Assembly (NCBI RefSeq): GCF_051062515.1
Contig: NZ_JAMXEK010000003.1
Direction: 5' to 3' (one strand)
DNA from: Aliarcobacter sp017996075
Lineage (GTDB): Bacteria > Campylobacterota > Campylobacteria > Campylobacterales > Arcobacteraceae
Length of the DNA: 64,000 nucleotides
Shown here: one piece after another, positions 17,648 through 26,652 of the stretch
Position numbering within the stretch: position 1 is the stretch's first letter
Layout of the letters: each line of letters opens with the position of its first letter
The notes under the pieces: generated by a model
What the model was told of the DNA's origin: nothing
The model's database searches: none
What the model saw: the letters and a program-made list of their open reading frames with translations, nothing else
Made by a program: the position numbers and the translations under genes

Positions 17648-18009
17648 TCTTTTTCACTTTTTGTTTTATCTTTTTTTATTTTTGCAAATAGGTCTTCGAT
17701 ATTTTTTGATTTTTCTAAAGATGTATCTAGTTCAAATTTAAAATTTGGACATTTATACCATCCTGTACTTGCCAATACATCACTTTTTATTCTTCCATTT
17801 GCTTTTTTTAGAGATTCAATTACCTCTTTTACCTCATTTTTATCAAAATCACTACCATCAAAATATACAATTGCATCGTATTTTCCGTTCTTACAGTTTA
17901 CACCTGTTATTGGTAAAGAGTTTATTTTACTGTTTGATAGTTGTGACAGAGCTTGAGGTATAAGCTCCATCAATAAGGATTCAGTTCTTTGAAGATTTAT
18001 ACTTTTCAT
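17644..18009 (-). CDS. rbfA: Ribosome-binding factor A
   Basis: RbfA is a small KH-fold protein that assists 16S 5'-end maturation. The start, MKSINLQRTESLLMELIPQALSQL, and the central VNCKNGKYDAIVYFDG region match the family. At 121 residues with an acidic/lysine tail it is normal in size. The ATG shares a base with the infB stop (TAATG), and the stop overlaps rimP. The infB-rbfA-rimP order is widely conserved. Confidence 0.9.
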   Translation of the reverse strand: MKSINLQRTESLLMELIPQALSQLSNSKINSLPITGVNCKNGKYDAIVYFDGSDFDKNEVKEVIESLKKANGRIKSDVLASTGWYKCPNFKFELDTSLEKSKNIEDLFAKIKKDKTKSEKE

Positions 18010-20657
18010 TAATTGTCAATTTTTACTTTCTCTTCTATTTGAATAAATGTCTCAATATAATCTCCAACTTTTATATCGTTGAATTTATCAAACATAATTC
18101 CACACTCATATCCACTTGCAACTTCTTTTGCATCATCTTTAAATCTTTTTAGTGATGAAATTTTTCCAGTATATGTAACAACTCCATCTCTAATAATTCT
18201 AGCATGACCGCCTCTGATTACTTTACCATCTGTTACTAAACATCCAGCAACAGTTCCTACTTTTGGTACAACAAATGTTTCTCTAACTTCTGCTTGACCA
18301 GTATTCTCTTCTCTTATAATTGCACTCATCATTCCAGATAGAGTATTTTTTACATCATCGAGTAAATCATAAATAATTGAATATGTATTTATCTCAACTC
18401 CATCAGATTTTGCTTTTGCTTTTATAGCTCCTGTAGGTCTTACATTAAATCCTAAGATTATACAACCTTCACTAGCACTTGCTAGAACTATATCACTTTC
18501 AGTAATTCCACCAACAGCTGAATGAATAACTTTTACTTTTACTTCATCATTTGCAATTTTTTCTAAAGAGCCTTTAATTGCTTCTAAAGAACCACCAACA
18601 TCTGCTTTAATAATTACTGGTAATTGTTTAATTTTACCTTCAGCTATTAATCCACTCATCTCTTCAAGAGATACTTTTGTAGATTTTGATAACTCTTTTG
18701 CTCTTGCATGTTCAGCTCTTGTTGTTGCAATGTCTCTTACTTCTTTTTCACTATCCATAGCAACTAAACTTGAACCAGTTGTTGGTACTTCATTTAGACC
18801 TAAAACTGTTCCAGTTTCACTAAGTCCTAACTCTTTTACAATTTCTCCCATATCATTTGTAATAGCTTTTACTCTTCCAAAAGTAGTATCACAAACAATA
18901 TTATCTCCAACTCTTAAAGTTCCATTTTGAACAATAATATTTGCAACAGGTCCTCTTCCTTTTTCTAATGAAGACTCTATAACAGTTGCTTTTGCTTTTG
19001 CTGTAGGATCAGCTTTTAGATCAAGAAGTTCAGATTGTATTAAGATATTTTCAAGTAAATCTTCAACTCCATCACCAGTTCTTGCAGATACTCCAATAAA
19101 CTCAATATCTCCACCCCAATCAATAGGTGTTAGATTTTTTTCAGCCATTTGAGCTTTTACCATATCTGGATTTGCAGTTTCTTTATCCATTTTATTCATA
19201 GCTACTATAATTGGACAACCACTTGCTTTTGCATGAGAGATTACCTCTTCTGTTTGAGCTTTTACTCCATCATCAGCAGCAACAACTATAATAATAATAT
19301 CAGTAACATTTGCTCCTCTTGTTCTCATTGCACTAAATGCTTCGTGTCCAGGAGTATCAACAAAAGTAATTTTTTGTCCATTTTTTGTAATTGTATATGA
19401 ATTTATGTGTTGTGTAATTCCACCAGCTTCACCGCTAGCTACTTTTGAACTTCTAATTTTATCCAATAAAGATGTTTTACCGTGATCAACATGTCCCATG
19501 ATTGTTACAACTGGAGGTCTAGTTACAAATGATTTAGTATCAATCTCCTCATCATAACTCTCTTCATAATTTACATCTTCTAAGGCGTCTTTTACAGTTA
19601 CTTCAATACCAAATTCTTCTCCTAGAATTTCTAACTCATCTTGTTTTAAAAAGTCATTTTTTGTAACCATCATTCCTAAATGAAATAGTACAGTAATAAC
19701 TTCAGCTGGAGTTTTCCCACAAGCTTCTGCAAACTCATAAACTCTAATATCTTCAGGAATTACAATAGAAGTAATATCCTCTTTCTCTTGAGCTCTAACA
19801 ACTCTTTTCTTTCTTTTTCCTCTTTTAAGTCCTATTGGAGTATTTCCAAAAGCTGCAGGTTTTGAACTTCTAGAGTGATTTGCAGTATTTACTGGTTTTG
19901 GTTCATCAAAGATTTTAAAATTATCTTGTAAATCCATATCAAGAAGAACAACCTCATCTCCTAAAAGAGAATCATCACTACTTCTAAACTCTTCATTACT
20001 ATGTGAAACTTCTAATTTTCTTCCATGATCTTGAGCTTTTATAGGAGTTTTTTTCTTCTCTTTTTTGATTTTTTGATTTCTTTGATGTTCTTCTCTTAAT
20101 CTATTGTTTTTTTCAAAATTTTTCTCTTCATTTTCACCAAAAATATCACTTAAAGATTTTTGAGTTTTTTTAACTTCAAAATCTTCTTTTACAACTTTTA
20201 CCTCTTGCTCTTCTGGTCTTTTTTTCTTAATAATTACAAGACCTTTTCTTTTTGGAACAATTTTTGTTGGATTTATTATATTCTCTTCATCATTTAGATT
20301 AGTAAATTTTTCTTCAGTTTTTAAAACAGGCTTTGAAATAGCTGGTTTTTTGATTTCAGTTTTTATCGAGTTTTCAATTAATTGCTCTTTATCATTTATC
20401 TCTAAAGCTTTTACATCAGCCTCTTCATTTACTTCTATCTCTTTTTCAGGTTTTGAAACTTTTTCCTCTACTGGCTCTTTAATTCTAGAACTTTTTCCAG
20501 TCATTATATACTGTGTAATCTCTTCTGCATCCTCATAAGACACAGTAGCTTGTGCCGTCTTCAAATCTATCCCTAGCTCTTTTGCTTTTTGCATAACCTC
20601 AGCGCTTGTTGATGCAGCTTCTTCTGCAATCTCAAAAACTCTTACTTTATCTGACAT
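18009..20657 (-). CDS. infB: Translation initiation factor IF-2
   Basis: IF-2 delivers initiator tRNA to the 30S subunit as a GTPase. A short N-terminal domain (residues 1-55) is followed by a long charged low-complexity linker (about 60-290, rich in Lys and Glu), then the IF2-N domain (about 300-350), the G domain with GHVDHGKT at 388-395, PGHEAF and NKMD, and domains II-IV to residue 882. The linker is the part expected to vary between species. Its start overlaps ylxR by 11 bases. Confidence 0.97.
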   Translation of the reverse strand: MSDKVRVFEIAEEAASTSAEVMQKAKELGIDLKTAQATVSYEDAEEITQYIMTGKSSRIKEPVEEKVSKPEKEIEVNEEADVKALEINDKEQLIENSIKTEIKKPAISKPVLKTEEKFTNLNDEENIINPTKIVPKRKGLVIIKKKRPEEQEVKVVKEDFEVKKTQKSLSDIFGENEEKNFEKNNRLREEHQRNQKIKKEKKKTPIKAQDHGRKLEVSHSNEEFRSSDDSLLGDEVVLLDMDLQDNFKIFDEPKPVNTANHSRSSKPAAFGNTPIGLKRGKRKKRVVRAQEKEDITSIVIPEDIRVYEFAEACGKTPAEVITVLFHLGMMVTKNDFLKQDELEILGEEFGIEVTVKDALEDVNYEESYDEEIDTKSFVTRPPVVTIMGHVDHGKTSLLDKIRSSKVASGEAGGITQHINSYTITKNGQKITFVDTPGHEAFSAMRTRGANVTDIIIIVVAADDGVKAQTEEVISHAKASGCPIIVAMNKMDKETANPDMVKAQMAEKNLTPIDWGGDIEFIGVSARTGDGVEDLLENILIQSELLDLKADPTAKAKATVIESSLEKGRGPVANIIVQNGTLRVGDNIVCDTTFGRVKAITNDMGEIVKELGLSETGTVLGLNEVPTTGSSLVAMDSEKEVRDIATTRAEHARAKELSKSTKVSLEEMSGLIAEGKIKQLPVIIKADVGGSLEAIKGSLEKIANDEVKVKVIHSAVGGITESDIVLASASEGCIILGFNVRPTGAIKAKAKSDGVEINTYSIIYDLLDDVKNTLSGMMSAIIREENTGQAEVRETFVVPKVGTVAGCLVTDGKVIRGGHARIIRDGVVTYTGKISSLKRFKDDAKEVASGYECGIMFDKFNDIKVGDYIETFIQIEEKVKIDN

Positions 20658-20913
20658 CTAATAAAATCTCCTCAAGTTGTATAACATACTTATCTTTATT
20701 TTTACACTCTCTACAAAGTGCTTTTTCATATCTCTTAATATCTTTCATATCCAAAAAATCAACTTTACATGGATTACAAATATAAAAGCTTCTTCCAATG
20801 TTATCATAAATAGATAACTGTTTATTTGAACATTTAAATCTTAAAAGCTCCTTTTGTTCGAGCTTTTTCCTACAGAATATGCAAGTTCTTAAGATTGTTT
20901 TCAAATTAGCCAA
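20647..20913 (-). CDS. YlxR-family (RnpM-like) RNA-binding protein
   Basis: The protein has 88 residues with the family's RTCIFCRKK start (C11, C14) and the GRSFYICNPC strand (C46, C49); a further C67/C70 pair lies near the end. YlxR proteins sit next to infB in most bacteria; the Bacillus protein binds RNase P RNA. The start is uncertain. The called TTG at 20913 lacks a clear ribosome site, and a TATAAT (20916-20921) sits only two bases upstream of it. Either that box is not used or translation starts later. Confidence 0.8.
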   Translation of the reverse strand: MANLKTILRTCIFCRKKLEQKELLRFKCSNKQLSIYDNIGRSFYICNPCKVDFLDMKDIKRYEKALCRECKNKDKYVIQLEEILLDVR

Positions 20914-20950
20914 ATATTATACCTAAATTTTTCTTAATAATGTAAAATAA

Positions 20951-21832
20951 TTAAATTTCAATTTTTACACCATTGTTATCAAAATCTACACTCATTACTC
21001 TAAAATGAGGAAATTTCTCTTTTAAAGCAAGTTCAAGCTTTTGACTATCTTCGCTATAAGCTACTGAAAAAAATGTAGAACCTGAACCAGAAAGAGTACT
21101 CATTAAAGCACCATTTTTAAGAGCTGTTTTTTGTACTTCAAATAGTTCTGGCATATGCCTCATTCTAAATTGTTGATGAACCATATCAGCTGATGCATAC
21201 TTTAACATCTCCCAATTTTCACTCATAAATGCAGCTGTTAAAAGTGATGAGTGAGATATATTAAAAATTGTATCCTCTTTTGAATATTTATATGGAAGAG
21301 TTTTTCTTGATAATGTAGTTGAAATTGGTCTATTTGGTACGACAACAACTGCTCTTAAAGTTCTAGGAATTGATTTAGTTATAAATTTTACTTCATTTTC
21401 ATGTACACTTGCTACATTAAATCCGCCCATAACAGCTGGTGTTATATTATCAGGATGGCTTTCATATGCCAAAGATAGATTTAAAAGCCTCTCTTTTTCA
21501 ACTTTTATTCCTTCAATTGCATAAGCACTAGCAATTGCAGAAACAATAACGGCAGAAGAGCTTCCCAAACCTCTTGAAAGTGGGATTTCATTAAAAAATT
21601 CAAATCTAAAATGTCTCTTTTTTTGTGTCAAATTGTAGTAAAAGTCATTAAAAATAGATATAAACATATTATTATCTTTTAATGCAGGGTTATTTGAACC
21701 CTCACCTTTTAAAGATACGCTATGAAATTTTGATGGTCTAATTATTACTTGATTTTTTAAATTTAAAGCTAATCCTAAACAGTCAAATCCAGGCCCTAAA
21801 TTGGCACTAGTTGCTGGTACACTAATTCTCAA
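20951..21832 (-). CDS. thrB: Homoserine kinase
   Basis: ThrB phosphorylates homoserine on the way to threonine. It is a GHMP kinase: the N-terminal VPATSANLGPGFDCLG motif, the ATP-binding PLSRGLGSSSA near residues 85-95 and the STLSGSGST motif near the C-terminus are present. The length is 293 residues. The start is TTG at 21832 with GGAG 6-9 bases upstream. That ribosome site directly abuts an 11-bp hairpin of the duplicated element upstream, so translation may be structure-controlled. Confidence 0.95.
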   Translation of the reverse strand: MRISVPATSANLGPGFDCLGLALNLKNQVIIRPSKFHSVSLKGEGSNNPALKDNNMFISIFNDFYYNLTQKKRHFRFEFFNEIPLSRGLGSSSAVIVSAIASAYAIEGIKVEKERLLNLSLAYESHPDNITPAVMGGFNVASVHENEVKFITKSIPRTLRAVVVVPNRPISTTLSRKTLPYKYSKEDTIFNISHSSLLTAAFMSENWEMLKYASADMVHQQFRMRHMPELFEVQKTALKNGALMSTLSGSGSTFFSVAYSEDSQKLELALKEKFPHFRVMSVDFDNNGVKIEI

Positions 21833-21837
21833 ATACT

Positions 21838-21872
21838 CTCCTTTTTAAATGGTTCCCATTTAAAAAGGAACC
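21838..21872 (-). promoter_or_regulatory. Alternative hairpins next to the thrB ribosome site
   Basis: In the mRNA sense, TTTTTAAATGG (21866-21856) can pair with CCATTTAAAAA (21852-21842) around a GAA loop, ending exactly at the GGAG ribosome site (21841-21838). A competing stem, GGTTCC (21872-21867) with GGAACC (21856-21851), uses the same bases. The two folds exclude each other. This is the layout of a translational switch, but no ligand or regulator is known. Confidence 0.45.
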
Positions 21873-21958
21873 GAATCTTTTATAACTACTTTTTATAGCG
21901 GAGATTAAAAATCTCCTAAAAAGTAGCAAAAACCTAAAGTGCTTCAAGAATGAAGCCT
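21842..21958. repeat. Duplicated structured element, copy 1 (next to thrB)
   Basis: This is one unit of a tandem duplication in the 266-base gap between tsaB and thrB. The segment 21845-21899 is identical to 21962-22016 (55 bases), and the GCTTCA-AGAA-TGAAGC hairpin segment also repeats. The unit has three hairpins: the thrB-proximal one (21842-21866), a long one (CTACTTTTTA 21886-21895 with TAAAAAGTAG 21917-21926, inner GGAGATT / AATCTCC) and GCTTCA / TGAAGC (21941-21956). No reading frame of useful length is present. Confidence 0.8.
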
Positions 21959-21961
21959 GTC

Positions 21962-22098
21962 TTAAATGGTTCCCATTTAAAAAGGAACCGAATCTTTTAT
22001 AACTACTTTTTATAGCTTTGATTAAAAATCTGCTAAAAAAGTAGCCTGTTGTTAAACTCTCTGTGAGAAAAACCTAAAGAGCTTCAAGAATGAAGCCT
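21962..22098. repeat. Duplicated structured element, copy 2 (next to tsaB)
   Basis: This is the second unit, with about 22 extra bases (around 22045-22066) relative to copy 1. The first 55 bases are identical to copy 1. The middle hairpin differs in sequence but still pairs: CTACTTTTT (22003-22011) with AAAAAGTAG (22036-22044), TAGC with GCTA, GATT with AATC. The last hairpin, GCTTCA-AGAA-TGAAGC (22081-22096), ends two bases after the tsaB stop. Confidence 0.8.
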
Positions 22099-22566
22099 TT
22101 ATACAGCTGGTAAATTATATATTGGTAAAGTATCTTTAGAAAAATTTATATTTTCTAAACTCTTTGGTAATTTAAAATCCGAGATTTTACACATATTTGG
22201 CAAAAAATCTACTTTAATCTCTCCATTTTCATTTATAAAATATTTTTTTCCTAATGCTTTTATTGGAGAATTTTGATTAAAAAGAAAGCCATTAGCTGCT
22301 AAAAACTCAATACCTTTTATCATAGTTATAGTTTTTAAAAAAATATAAGCAATTTTTATTGACATAAATGAACCAGGTGTATTTACATAAATTATAGTTT
22401 TTACATCAAACTCTTCTAATAAATCTTTAAATAAAATTGGCAACTCATCAGATGTTAAACCATTTTGTTCTATTTGTCTTAAAAGTTGTTTATCTTTATA
22501 AACACCGATTAAGAGTGGTTTTGAAATAGTTATAACTAAAATTTCTATCAAATTTTTACTCTGCAC
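22099..22566 (-). CDS. tsaB: TsaB-like subunit of the tRNA t6A synthesis complex
   Basis: TsaB is a scaffold for TsaD in making threonylcarbamoyl-adenosine-37 of tRNAs. The protein is short (155 residues) and divergent. It keeps the IYVNTPGSFMSIKIAYIFLKT stretch corresponding to the GPGSFTGLR motif of TsaB/TsaD proteins, plus the following KGIEFLAANGF strand. The C-terminal half of the usual fold is reduced. The start is GTG at 22566, overlapping lpxC by 11 bases; the ribosome site is weak. The lpxC-tsaB-thrB order supports the call. Confidence 0.7.
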   Translation of the reverse strand: MQSKNLIEILVITISKPLLIGVYKDKQLLRQIEQNGLTSDELPILFKDLLEEFDVKTIIYVNTPGSFMSIKIAYIFLKTITMIKGIEFLAANGFLFNQNSPIKALGKKYFINENGEIKVDFLPNMCKISDFKLPKSLENINFSKDTLPIYNLPAV

Positions 22567-23467
22567 TCAACTGTTTTGCAAATGCAAGCTCAAAAACCTC
22601 AGCTTCACTACTTGCCTCTTCTAAATCAATGATTTCATAATTTTCTTTATCTTCATAAAGTTTTTTTGTCAAAAGATGATTTAGATGATGACTTCCAGCA
22701 ACTGCCTCATACTCACCAATCATTGTATACTCTAAAAGTGCCATATCTCCAATTGCATCAAGGATTTTATGTCTTACAAACTCATCTTCATATCTTAAAC
22801 CCTCTGGATTCAGAATCTTTGTTTCATCCAAAACTATAGCATTTTCCATACTTCCACCAAGAGCTAAACCAATACTTCTTAAATATTGAACTTCATGTAA
22901 AAATCCAAATGTTCTAGCTTTTGCAATACTCTCTTTATACTCCTCTATTGAGTAATCAAAATGAAATTTTTGTTGTCCAATTGCAGGATGATTAAATTTA
23001 ATCTCAAAGTCATAAACAATTCTATTTGATGGTTTTAAACTTACTCTTTTTCCATCTTCTGTTGTAACAACAACCTCTTTTTTAATTTTTATTGCTTTTT
23101 TTGACTCTTCTTGCTCTTGTATTCCAGCCTCTTCAATTAGCATACAATATCCAGAAGCACTTCCATCTAAAATTGGAATTTCGTCATTATCTAAAACAAC
23201 TCTTAAATTATCAATCCCATAAGCATAAATTGCAGATAAAAGATGTTCAATAGTAGAAACTACTACTCCATCTTTTCCTAAAACTGTTGCCATTTTTGTA
23301 TCAACAACATACTCTTTTTTTAAAGGAATAGTAACAGCAGCATCGCTTCTATATATTATAATTCCACTATTTGATGGTAGAGGTTCTAATCTCATTCTTA
23401 CAGGAACCCCTTTATGAAGTCCTATTCCAACAATTTCGATATCACTCTTTATTGTTCTTTGTTTCAT
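22556..23467 (-). CDS. lpxC: UDP-3-O-acyl-N-acetylglucosamine deacetylase
   Basis: LpxC is the committed step of lipid A synthesis, a zinc deacetylase. Zinc ligands H75 (TIEHLLSAI), H233 and D237 (RHKILDAIGD) are visible, with a histidine pair near residue 260 (AGSHHLNHLL) including the catalytic base. The length of 303 residues is standard. The ATG overlaps the stop of the M23 peptidase gene (ATGA). It reads on into tsaB. Confidence 0.96.
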   Translation of the reverse strand: MKQRTIKSDIEIVGIGLHKGVPVRMRLEPLPSNSGIIIYRSDAAVTIPLKKEYVVDTKMATVLGKDGVVVSTIEHLLSAIYAYGIDNLRVVLDNDEIPILDGSASGYCMLIEEAGIQEQEESKKAIKIKKEVVVTTEDGKRVSLKPSNRIVYDFEIKFNHPAIGQQKFHFDYSIEEYKESIAKARTFGFLHEVQYLRSIGLALGGSMENAIVLDETKILNPEGLRYEDEFVRHKILDAIGDMALLEYTMIGEYEAVAGSHHLNHLLTKKLYEDKENYEIIDLEEASSEAEVFELAFAKQLSAE

Positions 23468-24849
23468 TTTTTATTTCCATCTATAATTTTTATTGCACTA
23501 TTTATTGTATTTGTAAGATTTAATTTCATCCAATTTGAATCTAGCCACTCATTTGGATTTGCTTCAATTCCTTGAATTAAAATTCCAAAGTGTAAATGAT
23601 CTCCAAATACAGCTCCAGTAGATCCTGTATTTCCAATTTCTTGTCCAGCAACAACCATATCTCCAACATCAACACTTTGAGAACTTGTATGTGCATAAAG
23701 AGATGCTATTCCTAAACCATGGTCAATAATAATACTCTCACCATAAATTCCTAAATAACCTCTGAATATAACTTTTCCAGGATTAGTTGTAACAATACTT
23801 GCTCTTTTTACACTAGCCCAATCCATTCCTAAATGCCATGCTTCATCTATTTTTTCGTTATTATAAGAATAGTGTCTTCGCTCTCCAAACATTGCAAATG
23901 TTTTTGCATTTGTCATCCTTATAAAAGTCTTAACATCAAAAGGCATATTTTGACTATCTGCAAAATTCTTGATTACAACATTTCTCATAGTTGCTAGATT
24001 TTTTGCTCTTAAATCTTTATTTGCTTTTACAAAGATTTCAGCAGGATTTGTAGGAATCTCCATATTGCTAAGTTCTAAAACGTTTTTACTAACACTATAA
24101 ATAAAATCATCACTAATATTTAAATTATCAACTTTTTCTTTAAATCTATCATAATAAAAAGGAACTTTAGTAGAAGCTTTGTTTCCTGCCATATCAATTG
24201 CAACAACCTTAACGCCTTGAAACTCTTTTAAATCTATTGGCCATGTAATAATAGAGATATAAAAATTCTTTTTGTGAAATGGAAAAAGTTCAAAAATAAC
24301 TTCATCATTGAATGTAACATAATAATCTTTTAGATTCTCATCATTTATTTCAACAATTAAAATTCCACTACCACCTTGTTTTATCATATATGAATTTGAA
24401 ATAACACTTGCTTGTGGTGATCTTCTATCAATTATTAAATTTGTATCTTTGATAGTTTCATTTCCAGCAAAAAAATTCCAACTACTACTATCTTTAGCTT
24501 TTACTCTTAAAATTGCATTTGTAGCTTTAAATCCATCTGTTGCTTTAAAAGGTTTTATTTCAAAAGTCAAAATTCCACTATTTGTATCTTCATTTATTAG
24601 TTCATTTTCTAAAACATACTCTTTTTGGTCATCTATTAATATTGTTTCAAAAGATTTTAATTTACTTTTATCTGCAACTTCAACTCTTATTGGAGTTTGT
24701 AAATTCCAATAAATATCTTTTTGATTAACTTCTGTTTGAACATAAATATTTGGTTCTTCTCTATCCAGAGTTAAAATAACACCTAAAACAATAACCACAA
24801 CAACCATAACTGAAATACTTATATATAATAATCCACTTTTTTTATCCAT
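23464..24849 (-). CDS. Membrane-anchored M23 (LytM-type) murein peptidase
   Basis: This is a periplasmic zinc peptidase likely acting on peptidoglycan cross-links. An N-terminal membrane helix (about residues 7-27) is followed by a long Ig-like region and a C-terminal LytM domain. The zinc motif HLGMD (HxxxD) and the GDHLHFG (HxH) motif are complete, with HGLGIASLYAH between them, so it should be active. The length is 461 residues. Cell-shape peptidases of this class are common in Campylobacterota, but I cannot assign it to a named one. Confidence 0.88.
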   Translation of the reverse strand: MDKKSGLLYISISVMVVVVIVLGVILTLDREEPNIYVQTEVNQKDIYWNLQTPIRVEVADKSKLKSFETILIDDQKEYVLENELINEDTNSGILTFEIKPFKATDGFKATNAILRVKAKDSSSWNFFAGNETIKDTNLIIDRRSPQASVISNSYMIKQGGSGILIVEINDENLKDYYVTFNDEVIFELFPFHKKNFYISIITWPIDLKEFQGVKVVAIDMAGNKASTKVPFYYDRFKEKVDNLNISDDFIYSVSKNVLELSNMEIPTNPAEIFVKANKDLRAKNLATMRNVVIKNFADSQNMPFDVKTFIRMTNAKTFAMFGERRHYSYNNEKIDEAWHLGMDWASVKRASIVTTNPGKVIFRGYLGIYGESIIIDHGLGIASLYAHTSSQSVDVGDMVVAGQEIGNTGSTGAVFGDHLHFGILIQGIEANPNEWLDSNWMKLNLTNTINSAIKIIDGNKK

Positions 24850-25834
24850 AATATTTTATAACTTCCTTTAATACTAAATTTTTTGCAACTTCTACATCTT
24901 TTGTATCTATTGTACATCCTGATGCATTAAAATGCCCACCACCATCAAAAATAGAAGCTATTTTTGAGACATCAAGCTCATTTTTAGACCTCAAAGATAC
25001 TCTACAAGCTCCATTTATAAATCGTATAAAAAATGCAACTTTTACTATTTGCATACTCATAATCATATCAAGAGCATCTTCACAATCTCGACTGTGTGCA
25101 CCAGTAGTTTTAAACCACTCTTCAAGAGCATAAATAGTAGCTATTTCTCCATCTTTGTGAAGCTCTAAACTATCTAAAACTTTTGGAATGATTCTGTATT
25201 TTGCCAAACTATCTCTTCTTAAAAGCTTATTTGCAATAAATGATGGACTAGCACCACACTCAACCAAAAAGTTAACTTTTTTAAAAGTCTCTTCATCACA
25301 TCTTCCTAAAGAAAATGCCAAAGTATCATCATATATTCCACAATAAAGTGATTGAGCACTATATTTTGATATGTTTAATCCATTATGTTTAAAAAACTCA
25401 AAAACAATCTCAGCTGTACTGCTTTTATATGGATCTACTATATTTATTGTGCCAAAATTATTATTTGAAGCATGATGATCAAAATTTATAAGAGGTACAT
25501 CTTTTGATAAATCAAATCCAATCCTCTTATAAGTTCCACAATCAACACTAATAGCTAAATCATAAAAAGGTGGTAAAATATTTGTAATTTTATCAAATCT
25601 ATTTAAAAAATCTAAATTTTTTGGTAAATCAGAGCTAATATTAAAAACTTTATGTTTGATTTTATTTTCTGCAAATAAATTTGATAAAGCTAAAGCACTC
25701 CCAATAGAATCAGGATCTGGATTTACATGAGTTATTATTAAAATGTATCTACTTTTTTCTATTAATTCTAAAGCTTTTGGATACAAACTCATATCTATTT
25801 TATTGTTCAAAATAAAATCTTTTTTCAAAATCAA
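24842..25834 (-). CDS. DHH-family phosphoesterase (NrnA-like oligoribonuclease/pAp phosphatase)
   Basis: The protein has the DHH-DHHA1 layout of NrnA enzymes, which degrade very short RNAs and can dephosphorylate pAp. Metal-site motifs ITHVNPDPDSIGSA, SVDCGTYKRIGF and NFDHHASNN are present, and the C-terminal GGGHFNASGC is the DHHA1 signature. The length of 330 residues is normal. The start is TTG at 25834 in a TTGA overlap with nadC; an in-frame ATG 14 codons later is a possible alternative. The stop overlaps the M23 peptidase gene. Confidence 0.85.
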   Translation of the reverse strand: MILKKDFILNNKIDMSLYPKALELIEKSRYILIITHVNPDPDSIGSALALSNLFAENKIKHKVFNISSDLPKNLDFLNRFDKITNILPPFYDLAISVDCGTYKRIGFDLSKDVPLINFDHHASNNNFGTINIVDPYKSSTAEIVFEFFKHNGLNISKYSAQSLYCGIYDDTLAFSLGRCDEETFKKVNFLVECGASPSFIANKLLRRDSLAKYRIIPKVLDSLELHKDGEIATIYALEEWFKTTGAHSRDCEDALDMIMSMQIVKVAFFIRFINGACRVSLRSKNELDVSKIASIFDGGGHFNASGCTIDTKDVEVAKNLVLKEVIKYYG

Positions 25835-26652
25835 TCAACTCTCATTGAAAAATCAAGCCAAGTTGCTTGATGAATTATACTTCCACTACTAACAGCATCA
25901 ACTCCTGTTTTTGCATACTCTTGAATAGTGTCAAGATTTATATTTCCACTAGCTTCTACTAAAATATGAGGATATTTATCATCTCTATATTTTACAACAT
26001 CTTTTATTTGTTGAAATGTCATATTATCACACATTATAATATCAGCTCCAGCTTCCATAGCTGTTTCAACTTGAGAAAAAGTTTCACACTCAATTTCTAT
26101 TTTTGTAACCCAAGATATTCTTTTTCTTGCTATTTTTACAAATTCTGCCAGATTTTCAATAGTTCTAAGGTGCGTATCTTTAAGCATCAAACAATCATCA
26201 AGACCCAATCTATGGTTTATTGCTCCACCAACTCTTGAAGCATATTTTTCAAAATCTCTCAAATGTGGTCGTGTTTTTCTAGTATCTAGTAAAACAACAT
26301 CAAAACCATCTAGTTTTTCAACAAATTTACTAGCCATTGTAGCTATTCCACTTGCGTGTTGAAGCATATTCAAAAAAGTTCTCTCGCTTGAAAGTAGTTT
26401 TGAAGCTTTTCCTTCTAGTTTTGCTAAAATATCTCCAGCTTGTATTTTATCACCATCTTTTTTCAAAAAATCAACTTTTATCTTCTCTGTTTGAGCCAAA
26501 GTTTCAGCATACTTAACACCAGCTAATATCCCATTACTTTTTGAAACGATTTTTGCTGTAAATTTTCCATCAGGAGCAATATCGTAGAATAAATCTCCTC
26601 TTCCGTTGTCTTCTGTTATTGCTTGCTTTACAAACCTTTTAATATGAATCAT
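25831..26652 (-). CDS. nadC: Nicotinate-nucleotide pyrophosphorylase
   Basis: NadC converts quinolinate and PRPP to nicotinate mononucleotide in de novo NAD synthesis. The LLSSERTFLNMLQHASGIAT motif, the DTRKTRPHLR motif near residue 125, the AINHRLGLDDCLMLKDTH motif and the C-terminal EASGNINLDTI are family hallmarks. The length is 273 residues. It overlaps nadA upstream (ATGA) and the DHH gene downstream, so the three are coupled. Confidence 0.96.
   Translation of the reverse strand: MIHIKRFVKQAITEDNGRGDLFYDIAPDGKFTAKIVSKSNGILAGVKYAETLAQTEKIKVDFLKKDGDKIQAGDILAKLEGKASKLLSSERTFLNMLQHASGIATMASKFVEKLDGFDVVLLDTRKTRPHLRDFEKYASRVGGAINHRLGLDDCLMLKDTHLRTIENLAEFVKIARKRISWVTKIEIECETFSQVETAMEAGADIIMCDNMTFQQIKDVVKYRDDKYPHILVEASGNINLDTIQEYAKTGVDAVSSGSIIHQATWLDFSMRVD

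Noticed and set aside
21851..21862. A four-codon frame Met-Gly-Thr-Ile-stop in each copy of the thrB leader element, recalling Thr/Ile leader peptides
   Set aside because: It is too short to act as an attenuator peptide, has no ribosome site, and arises from the palindrome that makes the hairpin.
21842..22098. Two repeated units considered as a CRISPR remnant
   Set aside because: Only two long tandem units, internal hairpins, no spacers of regular size and no cas genes nearby.
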